From assembly GCA_017391465.1 (NCBI GenBank), contig JAFOYH010000044.1, positions 1 through 16,328 on the forward strand: DNA of 16,328 nucleotides. Reading direction: 5' to 3'. This document shows positions 1 through 6,873 of this stretch, piece after piece. A program made the position numbers and the translations under genes. Origin of the DNA: Lachnospiraceae bacterium (lineage in GTDB: Bacteria > Bacillota_A > Clostridia > Lachnospirales > Lachnospiraceae). Numbering within the stretch: the first letter of the stretch is position 1; each line of letters starts with the position of its first letter. Under the pieces are notes generated by a model. The model was not told the DNA's origin. It ran no database searches and worked only from the letters and a program-made list of their open reading frames with translations.

Positions 1-927
1 CAAAGATTTTCCATTTAAGTTTTCCTGATACATATCAATAGCTGTTATCTGCCGATTTTCATAAGTCGTATAATAGTATATACCCTTGTTGATATTACAG
101 CAGGAAGTATAAATTGTTTTTTCATATTCTCCATTTCCAACATCCACACAACCTCTTGTCTGTGACACTGTCTCCAATATATGAAAAAACTGACTCACTC
201 TTTCAGCTTCCGAATTTCCCGAAACTGAATTCAGTTTGGTAAATGCAGCACGCACAAAACGGGAAGCAGATGAAAGATCTCCCGGAAGTCCTATCGCCCC
301 CATTCCACGACTATAATTTGAAAGTTCAATCTCTTTTGAAAATTCATTCACAGGCGCTTCTTTGGACAAATGTATATAATTATTCAGATTAAATAACTGC
401 ATATCAAATGGCGGATTATTGGTGAGCACGCCAATAGAATTTTCATAAATGCATAATCCTTCTTTCACAGACTCAACGGTTATCGCCTGGTCTTCATCAG
501 CGATGATCCAGTGAAGCGGCGACAATGACAATTGATTCGAAAACTCCAACCGAATCAAATTTATGCGTTTTAATAGTCTTTTTACTGCTTCCACATTTTC
601 ACATTGTCCCAAAATCCATGGAATAAATTCAAAAGGCGCTATATTATCTTTGTTTTTAACCTCGGTTTTATAATCCGCATTACCCGGAAAATTCAATCCT
701 GCCATACTCAAACCTTTCTCATTCGTCGCTTCATAATACAGCGGATAATTTTGTTCAACTTTAGCCATCCCAATCATAGCATAATGATCTTGCAAATCCC
801 CTGTTTTACGAAATTCAAATCGAAAATGGCGTGGTGTAATCACCACTTCTTCTCCAAAAGACTTTTCATAATCTAACGTTCGTCCAAAATAATAATCTTT
901 TCCAGGATAGGTAATTGCTGTACACAT
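1..927 (-). CDS. bsh: Bile salt hydrolase (choloylglycine hydrolase), 3' end outside the window
   Basis: Hydrolyses the amide bond of glycine- or taurine-conjugated bile acids; an Ntn-type cytoplasmic enzyme typical of gut bacteria. The frame is open from ATG at 927 to base 1, giving 309 residues without a stop; family members have about 315-330, so only some 10-20 C-terminal residues are missing. After Met removal Cys2 is the nucleophile (MCTAI). The other catalytic-type residues are in place: Arg16 and Asp19 (FGRTLD), Asn79 (AGLNFPG), Asn170 (GVLTNNPPFD) and Arg223 (ASRF). The GLPGD segment and the YYTTYEN segment near the C-terminus are also conserved. A Ser206-Arg207-Gly208 loop precedes MGAIGLPGD. 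A GGAGG site lies 8 bases upstream of the ATG. The gene is divergent from mscL. Penicillin V acylase is the nearest alternative, but the overall match favours bile salt hydrolase. Confidence 0.93.
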   Translation of the reverse strand, partial: MCTAITYPGKDYYFGRTLDYEKSFGEEVVITPRHFRFEFRKTGDLQDHYAMIGMAKVEQNYPLYYEATNEKGLSMAGLNFPGNADYKTEVKNKDNIAPFEFIPWILGQCENVEAVKRLLKRINLIRLEFSNQLSLSPLHWIIADEDQAITVESVKEGLCIYENSIGVLTNNPPFDMQLFNLNNYIHLSKEAPVNEFSKEIELSNYSRGMGAIGLPGDLSSASRFVRAAFTKLNSVSGNSEAERVSQFFHILETVSQTRGCVDVGNGEYEKTIYTSCCNINKGIYYYTTYENRQITAIDMYQENLNGKSL

Positions 928-1004
928 GAAAATGCCTCCAAATGATCAATGGTAAAATTATCGTTACCGAAATTTTTTATTTCTATGATTTTTATACATA
1001 TTTT

Positions 1005-1033
1005 TTACCATAAATAAGATTTTATGCTATACT
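1005..1033 (+). promoter_or_regulatory. Sigma-A-type promoter of mscL
   Basis: A -35 box TTACCA (1005-1010), a 17-base spacer and an extended -10 box TG-C-TATACT (1025-1033). Predicted transcription starts near 1040, which excludes the upstream ATG at 1034 as the start of mscL. Confidence 0.7.
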
Positions 1034-1072
1034 ATGTGTAATAAAACAATCAAATATACGGGGGAATTATCT

Positions 1073-1480
1073 ATGAAGAAATTTTTAGAAGAATTCAAAG
1101 CATTTGCCCTTCGCGGTAATGTTATTGACATGGCTATAGGTGTTGTTGTCGGCGGTGCGTTTACCGCAATTGTAACGGCTGTAAAAGATAATTTTATTAT
1201 GCCAATCATTGAATTCATCATGGGTAATGCGGCTTATACAGAAGCGGATATCAAAACATTTATTGCTGCAATTATCAGTTCCATTATTTATTTTATCATT
1301 ACAGCTTTTGTTTTATTCTGTATCATTAAGGCAATTAACAAAGCTTCTGAACTCGGTAAAAAGAAAGAAGAACCAGAAGCACCAACAACCAAAGTTTGCC
1401 CATTCTGTAAGAGTGAAATCGCTATTGATGCAACACGTTGCCCACACTGTACATCCGAACAGCCAGCAGAAGAAGCATAA
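1073..1480 (+). CDS. mscL: Large-conductance mechanosensitive channel MscL with C-terminal zinc ribbon
   Basis: Membrane-tension-gated pore that releases solutes on hypo-osmotic shock. The product has 135 residues. The N-terminal amphipathic helix and first membrane helix carry the MscL signature (RGNVIDMAIGVVVGGAF, residues 14-30), and the second membrane helix spans about residues 63-88. The loop between the helices is only about 15 residues, far shorter than the roughly 30 of E. coli MscL. The cytoplasmic tail is not the usual helical bundle: a KKKEE linker leads to a zinc ribbon with Cys109, Cys112, Cys123 and Cys126 (CPFC and CPHC). The ATG at 1073 was chosen because it follows a GGGGG ribosome binding site (1060-1064) and begins with the family's MKKFLEEFKAF; the longer in-frame start at 1034 coincides with the predicted transcription start. 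Confidence 0.95.
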   Translation: MKKFLEEFKAFALRGNVIDMAIGVVVGGAFTAIVTAVKDNFIMPIIEFIMGNAAYTEADIKTFIAAIISSIIYFIITAFVLFCIIKAINKASELGKKKEEPEAPTTKVCPFCKSEIAIDATRCPHCTSEQPAEEA

Positions 1481-1500
1481 TTACATATTTTTAAAAATAC

Positions 1501-1536
1501 AGACGCTATGAATCCATTTTCATAGCGTCTTTTTTC
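1501..1536 (+). terminator. Intrinsic terminator of mscL
   Basis: A perfect 12-bp stem (AGACGCTATGAA, 1501-1512, with TTCATAGCGTCT, 1519-1530) with a 6-base loop, running into a T-tract (1530-1535). It lies 20 bases after the mscL stop codon. Confidence 0.92.
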
Positions 1537-1554
1537 TTCTTCCATCCGATTCCT

Positions 1555-1585
1555 GTCGTAAATTCTCTGCCATATCACATACTAT
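1555..1585 (+). promoter_or_regulatory. Possible sporulation sigma-E/sigma-K-type promoter of the cotJ operon
   Basis: CATACTAT at 1578-1585 resembles the sigma-E -10 element (CATACAAT-like), and read as CATACTATA it also fits the sigma-K pattern CATAnnnTA. GTCGTAAA at 1555-1562 is a loose -35 candidate 15 bases upstream. No sigma-A promoter is visible before cotJA. In Bacillus subtilis the cotJ operon is mother-cell expressed under sigma-E. The match is by eye only. Confidence 0.4.
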
Positions 1586-1628
1586 AACCGAAACCATTCA
1601 ACATCATTCCATGAAATGAGGTGTTTTT

Positions 1629-1772
1629 TTGAATACAGATGTTTTAGCCATGGCAAATATTCCGATTCAGCAATATGGTGAAATCTATGATCCAAAAATC
1701 GCGCTTAGGTGTGGAACCCTGTTTGCTGAACTTGATCTGCCATTTTACGCTGGAGGTAAATCCAATGAATGA
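1629..1772 (+). CDS. cotJA: Spore coat-associated protein CotJA (TTG start)
   Basis: Small coat protein that, in the Bacillus model, is needed for assembly of CotJC into the inner spore coat. The 47-residue product begins MNTDVLAMANIPIQQYGEIY and contains the family motif RCGTLFAELDLPF. The TTG at 1629 is chosen because GAGG (1618-1621) lies 7 bases upstream and no in-frame ATG or GTG occurs nearby: the GTG at 1621 and the ATG at 1611 both hit stops within a few codons. The stop overlaps the first codons of cotJB by 8 bases, a translational-coupling arrangement. It is short compared with the 80-odd residues of B. subtilis CotJA because the N-terminus is trimmed. The gene is easy to miss because of its size and start codon. 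Confidence 0.85.
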   Translation: MNTDVLAMANIPIQQYGEIYDPKIALRCGTLFAELDLPFYAGGKSNE

Positions 1773-2061
1773 ACGCCAAACTTTACTCAAAAAAATCAGT
1801 GAGATCAGTTTTTGTCTCAATGACCTGACACTTTTTCTTGATACCCATCCAACCGATAAACAGGCAATGGAACTCTTTGAAACCTATCAGAATGAACGCG
1901 CAGCACTTTTAAAAAATTATGCTGAACAATTTGAACCACTGACTTTTGATTGTGTCAATCTTCAATCAAAAACAGCCGCAGATGCTGTGACCAATTATCC
2001 GGACAAACAGCATTTTACCTGGATTGATGGACCTGCTCCATGGGAAGGAGGTCTGGTTTAA
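1765..2061 (+). CDS. cotJB: Spore coat protein CotJB
   Basis: 98-residue inner spore-coat component encoded between cotJA and cotJC, matching the CotJB family in length, order and its C-terminal proline/tryptophan-rich end (GPAPWEGG). The N-terminal half is helical and hydrophilic (residues 1-55, MNERQTLLKKI onward). The ATG at 1765 overlaps the cotJA stop and has GGAGG (1752-1756) 8 bases upstream, inside cotJA; a longer in-frame start at 1675 would lie wholly within cotJA and is rejected. The stop TAA directly abuts the cotJC ATG, so the three genes are translationally coupled. CotJB has no known enzymatic activity. Confidence 0.92.
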   Translation: MNERQTLLKKISEISFCLNDLTLFLDTHPTDKQAMELFETYQNERAALLKNYAEQFEPLTFDCVNLQSKTAADAVTNYPDKQHFTWIDGPAPWEGGLV

Positions 2062-2682
2062 ATGTGGATTTATGAAAAACGACTTCAATATCCTGTGAAT
2101 ATTACTGAAACCTGTCCAAAAACGGCTCAGTTAATCATCAGCCAGTTTGGTGGTCCGGACGGTGAACTTGCTGCCTCTATGCGTTATCTTTCCCAAAGAT
2201 ATTCCATGCCATGCAGAGAAGTTGCCGGACTGTTAACAGACATCGGAACCGAAGAGCTTGCTCATCTGGAAATCATCTGTTCCATCATTTATCAGCTCAC
2301 AAAAAACTTAACTGCTGAAGAGGTAAAAACTGCAGGTTTCGATGGATATTATATCGATCACACAACCGGACTCTGGCCACAGGCTGCCGGCGGTGTTCCA
2401 TTTAATGCCTGTGAATTCCAGTCCAAAGGCGATGTGATCACGGATCTTTTCGAAGATATGGCTTCTGAACAAAAGGCACGTACTACTTACGATAACATCT
2501 TACGTGTTGTAACCAATCCGGAAGTCCGTGACCCGATTCGTTTCCTTCGAGCCCGCGAAATTGTTCATTTTCAGCGTTTTGGCGAAGCCCTTGAAAAAAC
2601 AAAAGATACCTTGAATTCCAAAAACTATTACTACTTTAATCCATCCTTTGATAAGCAGTTTATAGATTCGCCAAATCCGTAA
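2062..2682 (+). CDS. cotJC: Spore coat protein CotJC, manganese-catalase family
   Basis: 206-residue coat protein of the ferritin-like manganese-catalase fold. All five expected dimetal ligands are visible: Glu35 (GELAASMRY), Glu65 and His68 (EELAHLE), Glu136 (ASEQKAR) and His169 (EIVHFQRFGEAL). It therefore probably retains hydrogen peroxide dismutase activity within the spore coat, although for most CotJC proteins this is inferred from homology. The start follows the cotJB stop without a gap, with AAGGAGG (2045-2051) inside the end of cotJB. No terminator is visible after the stop at 2682; the promoter of the next gene begins 9 bases later, so some read-through into the ATPase gene is possible. 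Confidence 0.96.
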   Translation: MWIYEKRLQYPVNITETCPKTAQLIISQFGGPDGELAASMRYLSQRYSMPCREVAGLLTDIGTEELAHLEIICSIIYQLTKNLTAEEVKTAGFDGYYIDHTTGLWPQAAGGVPFNACEFQSKGDVITDLFEDMASEQKARTTYDNILRVVTNPEVRDPIRFLRAREIVHFQRFGEALEKTKDTLNSKNYYYFNPSFDKQFIDSPNP

Positions 2683-2690
2683 AAATACAC

Positions 2691-2719
2691 TTGTTCCCCC
2701 TCCCATCATTCGTTATAAT
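2691..2719 (+). promoter_or_regulatory. Sigma-A-type promoter of the HerA-like ATPase gene
   Basis: A perfect -10 box TATAAT (2714-2719), a 17-base spacer and a TTGTTC -35 box (2691-2696), directly after cotJC. It lets the ATPase be made in vegetative cells independently of the coat operon. Confidence 0.7.
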
Positions 2720-2752
2720 ATTTTTAATAATGTATGTTCGGGAGGGAATTCT

Positions 2753-4297
2753 ATGTATTATGATCATAAAATCTGGATTGGTGATGCCAACGGTGAAAAA
2801 GTGTGTATTGTCCCTAAAATGGCCAATCGTCACGGTTTAATTGCAGGTGCCACCGGAACCGGAAAAACGATTACATTAAAAGTTCTTGCAGAATCTTTCA
2901 GTAACGCAGGTATTCCTGTATTTTTAGCCGATGTTAAAGGTGATTTGGCAGGCATGTGCCGTCCTGGTGAAGATAACACGAATATGCAGCAGCGTATTGC
3001 TGATTTTAAATTAAATGAATGCGGTTTCCAATATCAGGCTTACCCTACAACTTTCTGGGATATTTTCGGGCAATCCGGTATTCCACTTCGAACAACAATT
3101 TCTGAAATGGGTCCGCTTCTTTTATCTAAACTCATGGATTTAAATGATACTCAGTCCGATATCATGTCTATTATTTTTAAGATTGCAGACGATCAGGATC
3201 TTTTATTAATTGATACCAAAGACTTAAAAGCCATGCTCCAGTTCGTAAGTGAACACAACAAAGAATTTTCTGAAGAATATGGTAATATTGCAAAACAGAG
3301 TATCGGTGCTATCTTAAGAAGTCTTGTTGCTTTGGAAGCTCAGGGTGCAGATCAGTTCTTCGGCGAGCCGGCATTAAATATCACAGACTGGTTCTCCACA
3401 GGCATCGATGGCAAAGGCATGATCAATATTCTTGACTGCCAGGTACTTATTAATAATCCTGCCATGTATTCTGTCTTTCTTTTATGGATGATGTCCGAAC
3501 TTTTTGAAACACTTCCGGAAGTCGGTGATATGGAACGTCCACGTATGGTCTTTTTCTTCGATGAAGCTCATCTTTTATTTAAAGATATTTCCAAAGCCCT
3601 TCAGGAAAAGATTGAACAGGTTGTAAAACTGATCCGTTCCAAGGGTGTTGGTATTTATTTTATTACTCAGAATCCAAAAGATATCCCGGATGCTGTTTTA
3701 GCCCAGTTAGGCAACAAAGTACAGCATGCCCTTCGGGCTTATACACCATCGGAAGCCAAAGCGGTCAAAGCGGCAGCCAACGCCTTCCGTCCAAATCCTG
3801 AATTTGATACACAGGAAGTATTAACCGAACTTGGAACCGGTGAAGCTTTAATTTCCGTTCTCGATGAAAAAGGTATTCCGGGCATTGTTCAAAAATGTCG
3901 CGTATTGCCTCCACAGAGTTTGATGGGTCCGATCGCTGCTGAAGAACGCACAAAAGAAATTAACATGAGTAACCTTTCCCTTCGTTATCAGCAAACTGTT
4001 GACCGTGATTCTGCCTATGAATTCTTCCAGCGACATAATGAACAGACTGCCATCGCAGCCGAAGAAGAAAAAGAAGCAAAACGCCGTGCCAAAGAAAAGG
4101 AAAAAACGGCAGCTAAAAAAAGCCGTGCAGTGAAATCCGGTGTGGGCAGTGTTGCCAGAACAGCCGGCGGCACAGTAGGACGAGAAATCGGCAATGCCAT
4201 TGGAAAATCCATTGGCGGAAGTTTTGGCAAAAAACTTGGCGGAAACCTCGGTGCATCCCTCGGACGTAATATTCTTGGAACATTTTTCAAATTCTAA
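2753..4297 (+). CDS. HerA/DUF853-family P-loop ATPase
   Basis: 514-residue ATPase of the HerA-like/FtsK-type helicase group (DUF853, COG0433). Walker A GATGTGKT is at residues 32-39, and Walker B MVFFFDEAH at 265-273 with catalytic Glu271. A sensor-like ITQNP lies at 304-308, followed by the conserved NKVQHALRAYTPSEAK segment at 321-336. Residues 434-458 form a charged, Lys/Glu-rich helix. The tail (about 461-514) is unusual: Gly and small residues recur every 3-4 positions (GREIGNAIGKSIGGSFG and similar), resembling a glycine zipper. The ribosome binding site is GGGAGGG (2740-2746). No nurA nuclease partner lies beside it, so a DNA end-resection role cannot be read from context; proteins of this DUF853 type are often solitary and their substrate is unknown. 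Confidence 0.9.
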   Translation: MYYDHKIWIGDANGEKVCIVPKMANRHGLIAGATGTGKTITLKVLAESFSNAGIPVFLADVKGDLAGMCRPGEDNTNMQQRIADFKLNECGFQYQAYPTTFWDIFGQSGIPLRTTISEMGPLLLSKLMDLNDTQSDIMSIIFKIADDQDLLLIDTKDLKAMLQFVSEHNKEFSEEYGNIAKQSIGAILRSLVALEAQGADQFFGEPALNITDWFSTGIDGKGMINILDCQVLINNPAMYSVFLLWMMSELFETLPEVGDMERPRMVFFFDEAHLLFKDISKALQEKIEQVVKLIRSKGVGIYFITQNPKDIPDAVLAQLGNKVQHALRAYTPSEAKAVKAAANAFRPNPEFDTQEVLTELGTGEALISVLDEKGIPGIVQKCRVLPPQSLMGPIAAEERTKEINMSNLSLRYQQTVDRDSAYEFFQRHNEQTAIAAEEEKEAKRRAKEKEKTAAKKSRAVKSGVGSVARTAGGTVGREIGNAIGKSIGGSFGKKLGGNLGASLGRNILGTFFKF

Positions 4298-4324
4298 TTC
4301 TTAAATTATACATAACATAAACAT

Positions 4325-4370
4325 CGGGAGTTCTTCAAAATAAATCTTATGATGAACTCCCGTTATTATT
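4325..4370 (+). terminator. Probable terminator between convergent ATPase and SseB-like genes
   Basis: A 9-bp perfect stem (CGGGAGTTC 4325-4333, GAACTCCCG 4354-4362) with a 20-base loop, followed on the plus strand by TTATTATTTTC. The tail is interrupted and the loop is long, so efficiency may be modest. Confidence 0.6.
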
Positions 4371-4380
4371 TTCTAATATT

Positions 4381-5124
4381 TTATTTTTTTCGAGCCACAT
4401 TCAATGGTATATTCATACCTAAAGGATTAAGAACAACCGTAGATGCCTCTGGCGGAAGAAGTCCTCCGACTTTGTCTGCTTTCACAATACCTGGCATAAA
4501 CTTTTCATTTGGATTTGCCATCTGAAACTTCTGAAACTCCTGAATATCTGTAAATATTGGTAATGCCGCCTGCCCCTGCGGATTTTTCATCAAAACAACA
4601 CCTTTTTGATCGGCCTTTAGAGCAATCACATAGGTTCCATTAGCATAATGAGATAACATCTCCTGCTGCATTTCCTCAAGTTCTTCTGTTAACTTTGCTC
4701 TTGCTTTCTTGCGCAACTCCTGCATAAAATACATGCCTGTTAAATGTAAAGATGGATTCTCAATACGCACCTGTCCCTGCGGAAGTTTGGAATCATCCGG
4801 TTTGCGAACCAATTCTTCCAGCTGAATCGTCAACTTTGTATCCGTTCCTCCGTCCACAACAATAGCATTAATACCCATCGGATATAAGCCTGCATAAAAT
4901 GGAAGAAAGTTCTTATTCGGAATAGTCACAACAACGACCAGTTCTCCTGATTTATTCAGTTCTTCGGACTTGATACGCGCTGCTGCCTCTTCAAAATAAA
5001 CAAAAATTTCATCATCAAATGTCTCTGGATCACAGTATACAAACGGCAGACGTGTACATTTTGATAAAATCAAATAAATCTGATTTTGTCTTTGTAATTG
5101 CATCAAAATACTTTTTTTATCCAT
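4381..5124 (-). CDS. SseB-family protein
   Basis: 247-residue soluble protein related to the SseB (enhanced serine sensitivity) family, whose biochemical role is not established. The C-terminal half carries the clearest SseB-like pattern: ALPIFTDIQEFQKF (residues 187-200) and VVLNPLGMNIPL (230-241). The N-terminal half (about 15-110) looks like a second, more divergent strand-rich unit, and a charged helix (136-160) links the two. The ATG at 5124 is preferred because AGAGGA precedes it by about 8 bases; a start at 5163 would overlap the end of bcp by 20 bases and has no better signal. It is the last gene of the nth-bcp operon, 19 bases after bcp. Confidence 0.75.
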   Translation of the reverse strand: MDKKSILMQLQRQNQIYLILSKCTRLPFVYCDPETFDDEIFVYFEEAAARIKSEELNKSGELVVVVTIPNKNFLPFYAGLYPMGINAIVVDGGTDTKLTIQLEELVRKPDDSKLPQGQVRIENPSLHLTGMYFMQELRKKARAKLTEELEEMQQEMLSHYANGTYVIALKADQKGVVLMKNPQGQAALPIFTDIQEFQKFQMANPNEKFMPGIVKADKVGGLLPPEASTVVLNPLGMNIPLNVARKK

Positions 5125-5143
5125 ATCTGTATTCCTCTCGTTC

Positions 5144-5605
5144 TTACGCTTCAGATAAAACATCTAACATCTGCTGTGGATTATCCGCAGCTTTTACTTT
5201 ACCAAAGGCCTTGATGATTATCCCATCTTCGTCAATCAAATATGTTGTACGCACAACTCCCATCGTTTTCTTTCCATACATATTCTTTTCCTTCCACACA
5301 TCATAAGCCTGAATAGCTTCCAATTCTGTATCCGAAAGCAAAAGAAACGGAAGTCCAAATTTCTGTTCAAACTTTTTATGCGATGCCACGCTGTCTTTGC
5401 TCACGCCAACAATAACCGCACCTTTTTCCTGAAAATGTGGAAAAAGATCACCAAAGGCACATGCCTGCTTTGAACACCCTGCTGTATTATCTCTTGGATA
5501 AAAATATAAAACAACTTTTTTCCCTTTAAATTCTTCTAATGTATGCGTTACACCATTTTGGTCCGGTAATTCGAAATCCGGTGCTTTTGTTCCAATCTCT
5601 AACAT
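5144..5605 (-). CDS. bcp: Thioredoxin-dependent thiol peroxidase (Bcp/PrxQ)
   Basis: 153-residue peroxiredoxin of the Bcp/PrxQ group that reduces hydrogen peroxide and organic hydroperoxides with thioredoxin-type donors. The active-site signature is visible: Pro37, Thr41 and peroxidatic Cys44 in YPRDNTAGC, with Cys49 five residues later as the resolving cysteine, the spacing of atypical 2-Cys PrxQ enzymes. The thioredoxin-fold core strands (KKVVLYFYP; TTYLIDEDGII) surround it. The ATG at 5605 was chosen because a near-perfect AAAGGAGGTC site is 4 bases upstream; a longer frame to 5638 would overlap nth. It sits 11 bases after nth and is co-transcribed with it, grouping DNA repair with peroxide removal. 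Confidence 0.95.
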   Translation of the reverse strand: MLEIGTKAPDFELPDQNGVTHTLEEFKGKKVVLYFYPRDNTAGCSKQACAFGDLFPHFQEKGAVIVGVSKDSVASHKKFEQKFGLPFLLLSDTELEAIQAYDVWKEKNMYGKKTMGVVRTTYLIDEDGIIIKAFGKVKAADNPQQMLDVLSEA

Positions 5606-5616
5606 AATGACCTCCT

Positions 5617-6252
5617 TTATACTCCAACTTTTGCACAAATGTCATTCAGACAGCATTTATCACAATATGGTTTTGTACGTGCCGTACATATATCTCTTCC
5701 ATGAAAAACCAGACGATGACAAAAATTACTGCCCTCTTCCGGTGGAATGATTTTCCACAATGCCATCTCCACTTTTTTCGGATCTTTGATACCATCGACT
5801 AATCCCATACGATTGGTCAAACGAATACAATGGGTATCCGTTACAATAGCAGGTTCTCCAAAAACATCACCCATAATGAGATTGGCACTTTTTCTTCCAA
5901 CACCTGGTAATTTTAAAAGCGCATTAAAATCATTTGGAACTTTGCCATCATAAGTATCTCTTAAAATCTTCATACAGGCATTGATGTCTCTTGCTTTACT
6001 GCGTCCCAATCCACATGGCCGCACAATAGCTTCGATATCATCCACAGAAGCTTCTGCCAAAGCATCGATATCCGGGAATTTCGCATACAGATCTTCCACA
6101 ACCACATTCACTCTCGCATCGGTACACTGAGCGGCCAGACGCACACTCACCAATAACTTCCATGCTTCATCATAATCCAATGTACAATCCGCATCCGGAT
6201 ATTCTTTTTTTAAACGTTCAATAATCTCTAACGCCAGTTCTTCTTTTGTCAC
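5617..6252 (-). CDS. nth: Endonuclease III (GTG start)
   Basis: 211-residue DNA glycosylase/AP lyase that removes oxidised pyrimidines in base excision repair. The helix-hairpin-helix LPGVGRKSANLI (115-126) contains catalytic Lys121, and Asp139 lies in VTDTH. Four Cys near the C-terminus (189, 197, 200, 206) are positioned for the [4Fe-4S] cluster, but the first gap is seven residues rather than the six of E. coli endonuclease III. The GTG at 6252 has GAGGTG upstream at normal distance. It is the first gene of the nth-bcp-sseB-like operon, with its promoter at 6278-6306. Length and fold match the family; MutY is excluded by the size. Confidence 0.96.
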   Translation of the reverse strand: MTKEELALEIIERLKKEYPDADCTLDYDEAWKLLVSVRLAAQCTDARVNVVVEDLYAKFPDIDALAEASVDDIEAIVRPCGLGRSKARDINACMKILRDTYDGKVPNDFNALLKLPGVGRKSANLIMGDVFGEPAIVTDTHCIRLTNRMGLVDGIKDPKKVEMALWKIIPPEEGSNFCHRLVFHGRDICTARTKPYCDKCCLNDICAKVGV

Positions 6253-6277
6253 TATAACTCACCTCAATTTAACTTGT

Positions 6278-6306
6278 ATTATAACATGTTAAAGCATTAC
6301 AGTAAA
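6278..6306 (-). promoter_or_regulatory. Sigma-A-type promoter of the nth-bcp operon
   Basis: Read on the minus strand: -35 TTTACT (6301-6306), a 17-base spacer and -10 TATAAT (6278-6283), preceded by a TG dinucleotide as in extended -10 promoters. Its -35 box is 13 bases from the -35 box of the divergent NUDIX promoter. Confidence 0.75.
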
Positions 6307-6318
6307 CATGGCTATTTC

Positions 6319-6347
6319 TTGAAAATTCTGATCACATATGCCATAAT
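6319..6347 (+). promoter_or_regulatory. Sigma-A-type promoter of the NUDIX gene
   Basis: -35 TTGAAA (6319-6324), a 17-base spacer and -10 CATAAT (6342-6347) with an upstream TG (6339-6340). It is back to back with the nth promoter, so one regulator bound between them could affect both. Confidence 0.72.
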
Positions 6348-6379
6348 AAAACAAAATCTATAGAAAGTGGATGAACTAC

Positions 6380-6853
6380 ATGAATAAAAGTAATTTAACA
6401 ACTTTATGTTATATAGAAAAAGATGACTGCTATCTGATGATGCACCGTATTTCTAAAAAGAATGACATCAATGCCGGAAAATGGATCGGTGTGGGCGGTC
6501 ATTTTGAAGATAACGAAAGTCCTGAAGATTGTCTTCTTCGTGAAGTCAAAGAAGAAACAGGACTGATCTTAACTGATTATCGTCTTCGTGCCATCATCAC
6601 TTTTATTTCCGATCAAACCGGATGCGAATATATGCATCTGTATACAGCTACCGGATTTGATGGCACTTTGGTCACTCATTGCAATGAAGGTATTCTCAAA
6701 TGGATTCCTAAATCCGAAGTAGAATTCCTCAATTTGTGGGAAGGTGACAAAATTTTCTTAAAACTTCTTTTGGAAACAGATGCTTTCTTTTCCTTAAAAT
6801 TAGAATACAAAGGTGACGATTTAATAAACGTGGTTTCAAAAATTTACAACTAG
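6380..6853 (+). CDS. NUDIX hydrolase, MutT-type 8-oxo-dGTP diphosphatase-like
   Basis: 157-residue NUDIX pyrophosphohydrolase. The NUDIX box is complete: Gly40, Glu46, Arg54-Glu55, Glu58-Glu59 and Gly61 (GHFEDNESPED then LLREVKEETGL), giving GX5EX7REVXEEXGL. The sequence before it (KWIGVGGHFE) and the overall size match clostridial proteins annotated as 8-oxo-dGTP diphosphatase, but the NUDIX substrate cannot be fixed from the motif alone. Of two close ATGs (6371 and 6380), 6380 is preferred because the GTGGA element (6367-6371) is then 8 bases upstream; it would be too close to 6371. It is divergent from nth, so a shared role in oxidised-nucleotide defence is plausible. Confidence 0.88.
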   Translation: MNKSNLTTLCYIEKDDCYLMMHRISKKNDINAGKWIGVGGHFEDNESPEDCLLREVKEETGLILTDYRLRAIITFISDQTGCEYMHLYTATGFDGTLVTHCNEGILKWIPKSEVEFLNLWEGDKIFLKLLLETDAFFSLKLEYKGDDLINVVSKIYN

Positions 6854-6873
6854 AAATTAAAGACCAAACGAAT

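Noticed and set aside
604..876. 90-residue plus-strand frame opposite the bile salt hydrolase gene.
   Set aside because: It is antisense to an uninterrupted, fully conserved enzyme frame and has no ribosome binding site or family resemblance.
951..968. GGTAA...TTACC inverted repeat between the bile salt hydrolase and mscL genes.
   Set aside because: Only 5-bp arms with an 8-base gap in AT-rich DNA; chance is likely.
1034..1072. N-terminal extension of MscL from the ATG at 1034.
   Set aside because: That ATG overlaps the end of the -10 box and precedes the predicted transcription start, and the added residues are not MscL-like; ATG 1073 has a GGGGG site and the family N-terminus.
1675..1764. 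N-terminal extension of CotJB from 1675.
   Set aside because: It lies in the wrong frame over cotJA, which has recognisable family sequence; ATG 1765 has a proper GGAGG site.
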